A stretch of 34,922 bases of DNA from Methanobacteriota archaeon (GTDB lineage Archaea; Thermoplasmatota; Poseidoniia; Poseidoniales; Thalassarchaeaceae): assembly GCA_002723045.1 (NCBI GenBank), contig PBNI01000017.1, positions 1 through 34,922 on the forward strand. The letters are read 5' to 3'. Both the position numbers and the translations under genes were made by a program. The notes under the pieces are model-generated. The model saw only the letters and a list, made by a program, of their open reading frames with translations, ran no database searches and was not told the DNA's origin. Below are positions 34,027 through 34,922 of this stretch, piece after piece (the first letter of the stretch is position 1; the number at the start of each line of letters is the position of its first letter).

Positions 34027-34815
34027 GTGGCACGCATTGACTTCCTCGGCACTGGGAATGCATTCTCCCCCCAAGGAAGGATGCATGCTTTGGCATTGAT
34101 TGATAATCGAATTTTGATTGACACCCCTCCGACCGTTGTCACTCAACTGAGAAGGTCGGATATATCTCCCGGGCAATTGCAGCATATTCTTTTCACGCAT
34201 TGGCACGCCGATCATGCCTTTGGGTTTCCATTCTTACTTCTGGATAGGAAATATCTCTCAGACCCCAAGGGAGAAGAAAGTTTAGAGCTCCATCTTCGCC
34301 CTGGAGGGAGGGAATATCTGTCGACACTATGTGAAATGGGTTTCCCGGGAAGCCTGGATGATTCTCTTGAAGAGAGGGTGAATTGGAATGAAAGCGAGAA
34401 GGCAATCATTGGGCAAACCGGGTGGAAGTATGACAGGTTTCCAGTACTCCACACTCCAGAAACAGACCCCCATGGATATGAATTGGAGCATGAAAGTGGT
34501 TTTCGCATCCTACACTGTGGAGATTCCGGACCATGTCCGGAGATTGAAAGAAGGGCTGACAAGGTTGATGTGGTAATATTGGAGATGGGCATGCCAGACA
34601 TTGGCGATTTCCCTCACCACCATAGACCTTCAGACGTAGTTTCATTCAATCAAAGATTTCCTGAAGTGAAAATTCTTGTCACTCACAACTATGCAAAGTC
34701 GCCCAATAGTAAGTCTGGTTTCGAAATTCCAGAATTACCAATTGATGTAATCCAATTGAATGATGGGGATAGTATTGAAATAGATAATTCGGGTAATTTT
34801 ACTGTTAATAATTGA
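34027..34815 (+). CDS. metallo-beta-lactamase-fold hydrolase (RNase Z-like)
   Basis: A 262-residue MBL-fold protein. The N-terminus ARIDFLGTGNAFSPQGR and the zinc motif FTHWHADHAFGFP (HxHxDH) are characteristic. The next ligand is probably the Asp in ILHCGDSG, and the late His is in VTHNYA. The GTGNA start and HxHxDHxxG pattern resemble RNase Z, but the tRNA-processing exosite is not recognisable, so I leave the substrate open. Start codons are non-ATG: GTG 34027 or TTG 34015; the GTG gives the usual short lead into the first strand. Confidence 0.8.
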   Translation: MARIDFLGTGNAFSPQGRMHALALIDNRILIDTPPTVVTQLRRSDISPGQLQHILFTHWHADHAFGFPFLLLDRKYLSDPKGEESLELHLRPGGREYLSTLCEMGFPGSLDDSLEERVNWNESEKAIIGQTGWKYDRFPVLHTPETDPHGYELEHESGFRILHCGDSGPCPEIERRADKVDVVILEMGMPDIGDFPHHHRPSDVVSFNQRFPEVKILVTHNYAKSPNSKSGFEIPELPIDVIQLNDGDSIEIDNSGNFTVNN

Positions 34816-34827
34816 TGAGAAAAAATT

Positions 34828-34842
34828 TCCATTATATATAAC
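34828..34842 (+). promoter_or_regulatory. strong TATA-like element at window end
   Basis: TCCATTATATATAAC is the most TATA-like sequence in the window. A transcript from it would start near 34862. The codon there is ATG immediately followed by TAA, so it does not lead straight into a protein. ATG 34899 opens a frame that runs out of the window. The remaining bases to 34922 hold nothing else I can support. Confidence 0.4.
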
Positions 34843-34922
34843 TGAGCAGCGGATGGATCGGATGTAAGTCATTCTGGCCATAATTTTCCAATCATCAATG
34901 CTAGATTCGATGGGTTTGATTC

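Noticed and set aside
33917-34096. 60-residue N-terminal extension of the CysJ-like ORF
   Set aside because: It runs through a TATA box and the divergent MBL gene start, and family members begin close to the ATG at 33916.
1-34922. CRISPR arrays, insertion sequences, prophage or integrase genes
   Set aside because: No regularly spaced repeats, transposase-like proteins, terminal repeats or phage genes were seen; the region reads as core chromosome.

Overview
The window looks like chromosomal DNA from a mesophilic, probably marine, euryarchaeon. The complete archaeal A-type ATP synthase operon, Nop5/fibrillarin, sliding clamp (PCNA), transcription factor S, a TBP-fold protein and TATA boxes about 26 nt upstream of start codons are archaeal. 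Moderate GC, very tight packing and bacterial-type genes (Fpg glycosylase, biotin carboxylase, CysJ-like flavoprotein) would fit the Marine Group II/III (Poseidoniia) lineages. That lineage call is inference from gene content, not from a marker phylogeny. I see no insertion sequence, CRISPR array, prophage or rRNA, and no gene-free stretch longer than about 110 bp.

Layout: (1) 1-2238: the tail of an unknown gene, then a minus-strand pair, a SAP-repeat protein and a degenerate hydroxymethylbilane-synthase homologue. (2) 2330-5131: an isoprenoid/quinone-lipid group, with a trans-prenyl diphosphate synthase, a geranylgeranyl reductase that seems to start at CTG, and a UbiE-like methyltransferase. 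(3) 5267-17204: a 12-kb plus-strand operon, atpH-I-K-E-C-F-A-B-D, followed without a gap by an apparently inactive site-2-protease-like membrane protein and a ketopantoate reductase. (4) 17209-22736: DNA/RNA information genes (fpg, flpA-nop5, tfs, pcn) with a small membrane protein and a membrane-associated glycosyltransferase. (5) 22733-25518: an ABC exporter, an FGE-like membrane protein and tRNA-Gly(TCC). (6) 25601-27994: a small membrane protein and a minus-strand operon of TraB-like, TBP-like and TatD-like genes. (7) 28097-34815: a thioesterase, a PH-like membrane protein with a long low-complexity tail, PfkB kinase, biotin carboxylase, CysJ-like reductase and an MBL-fold hydrolase.

Most interesting points: the ATP synthase operon is translationally coupled to a large S2P-fold protein that has lost HExxH and the third zinc-ligand motif and carries an 8-cysteine C-terminal domain. 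A TBP paralogue with an eroded DNA-binding face sits in an operon with two hydrolase-like genes. A full-length HemC homologue lacks the catalytic Asp and the cofactor Cys. The c subunit has a signal peptide and a Gln/Glu-Thr pattern resembling Na+-binding rings. All seven convergent gene pairs end within 18 bp of overlap to 4 bp of gap, four of them overlapping.
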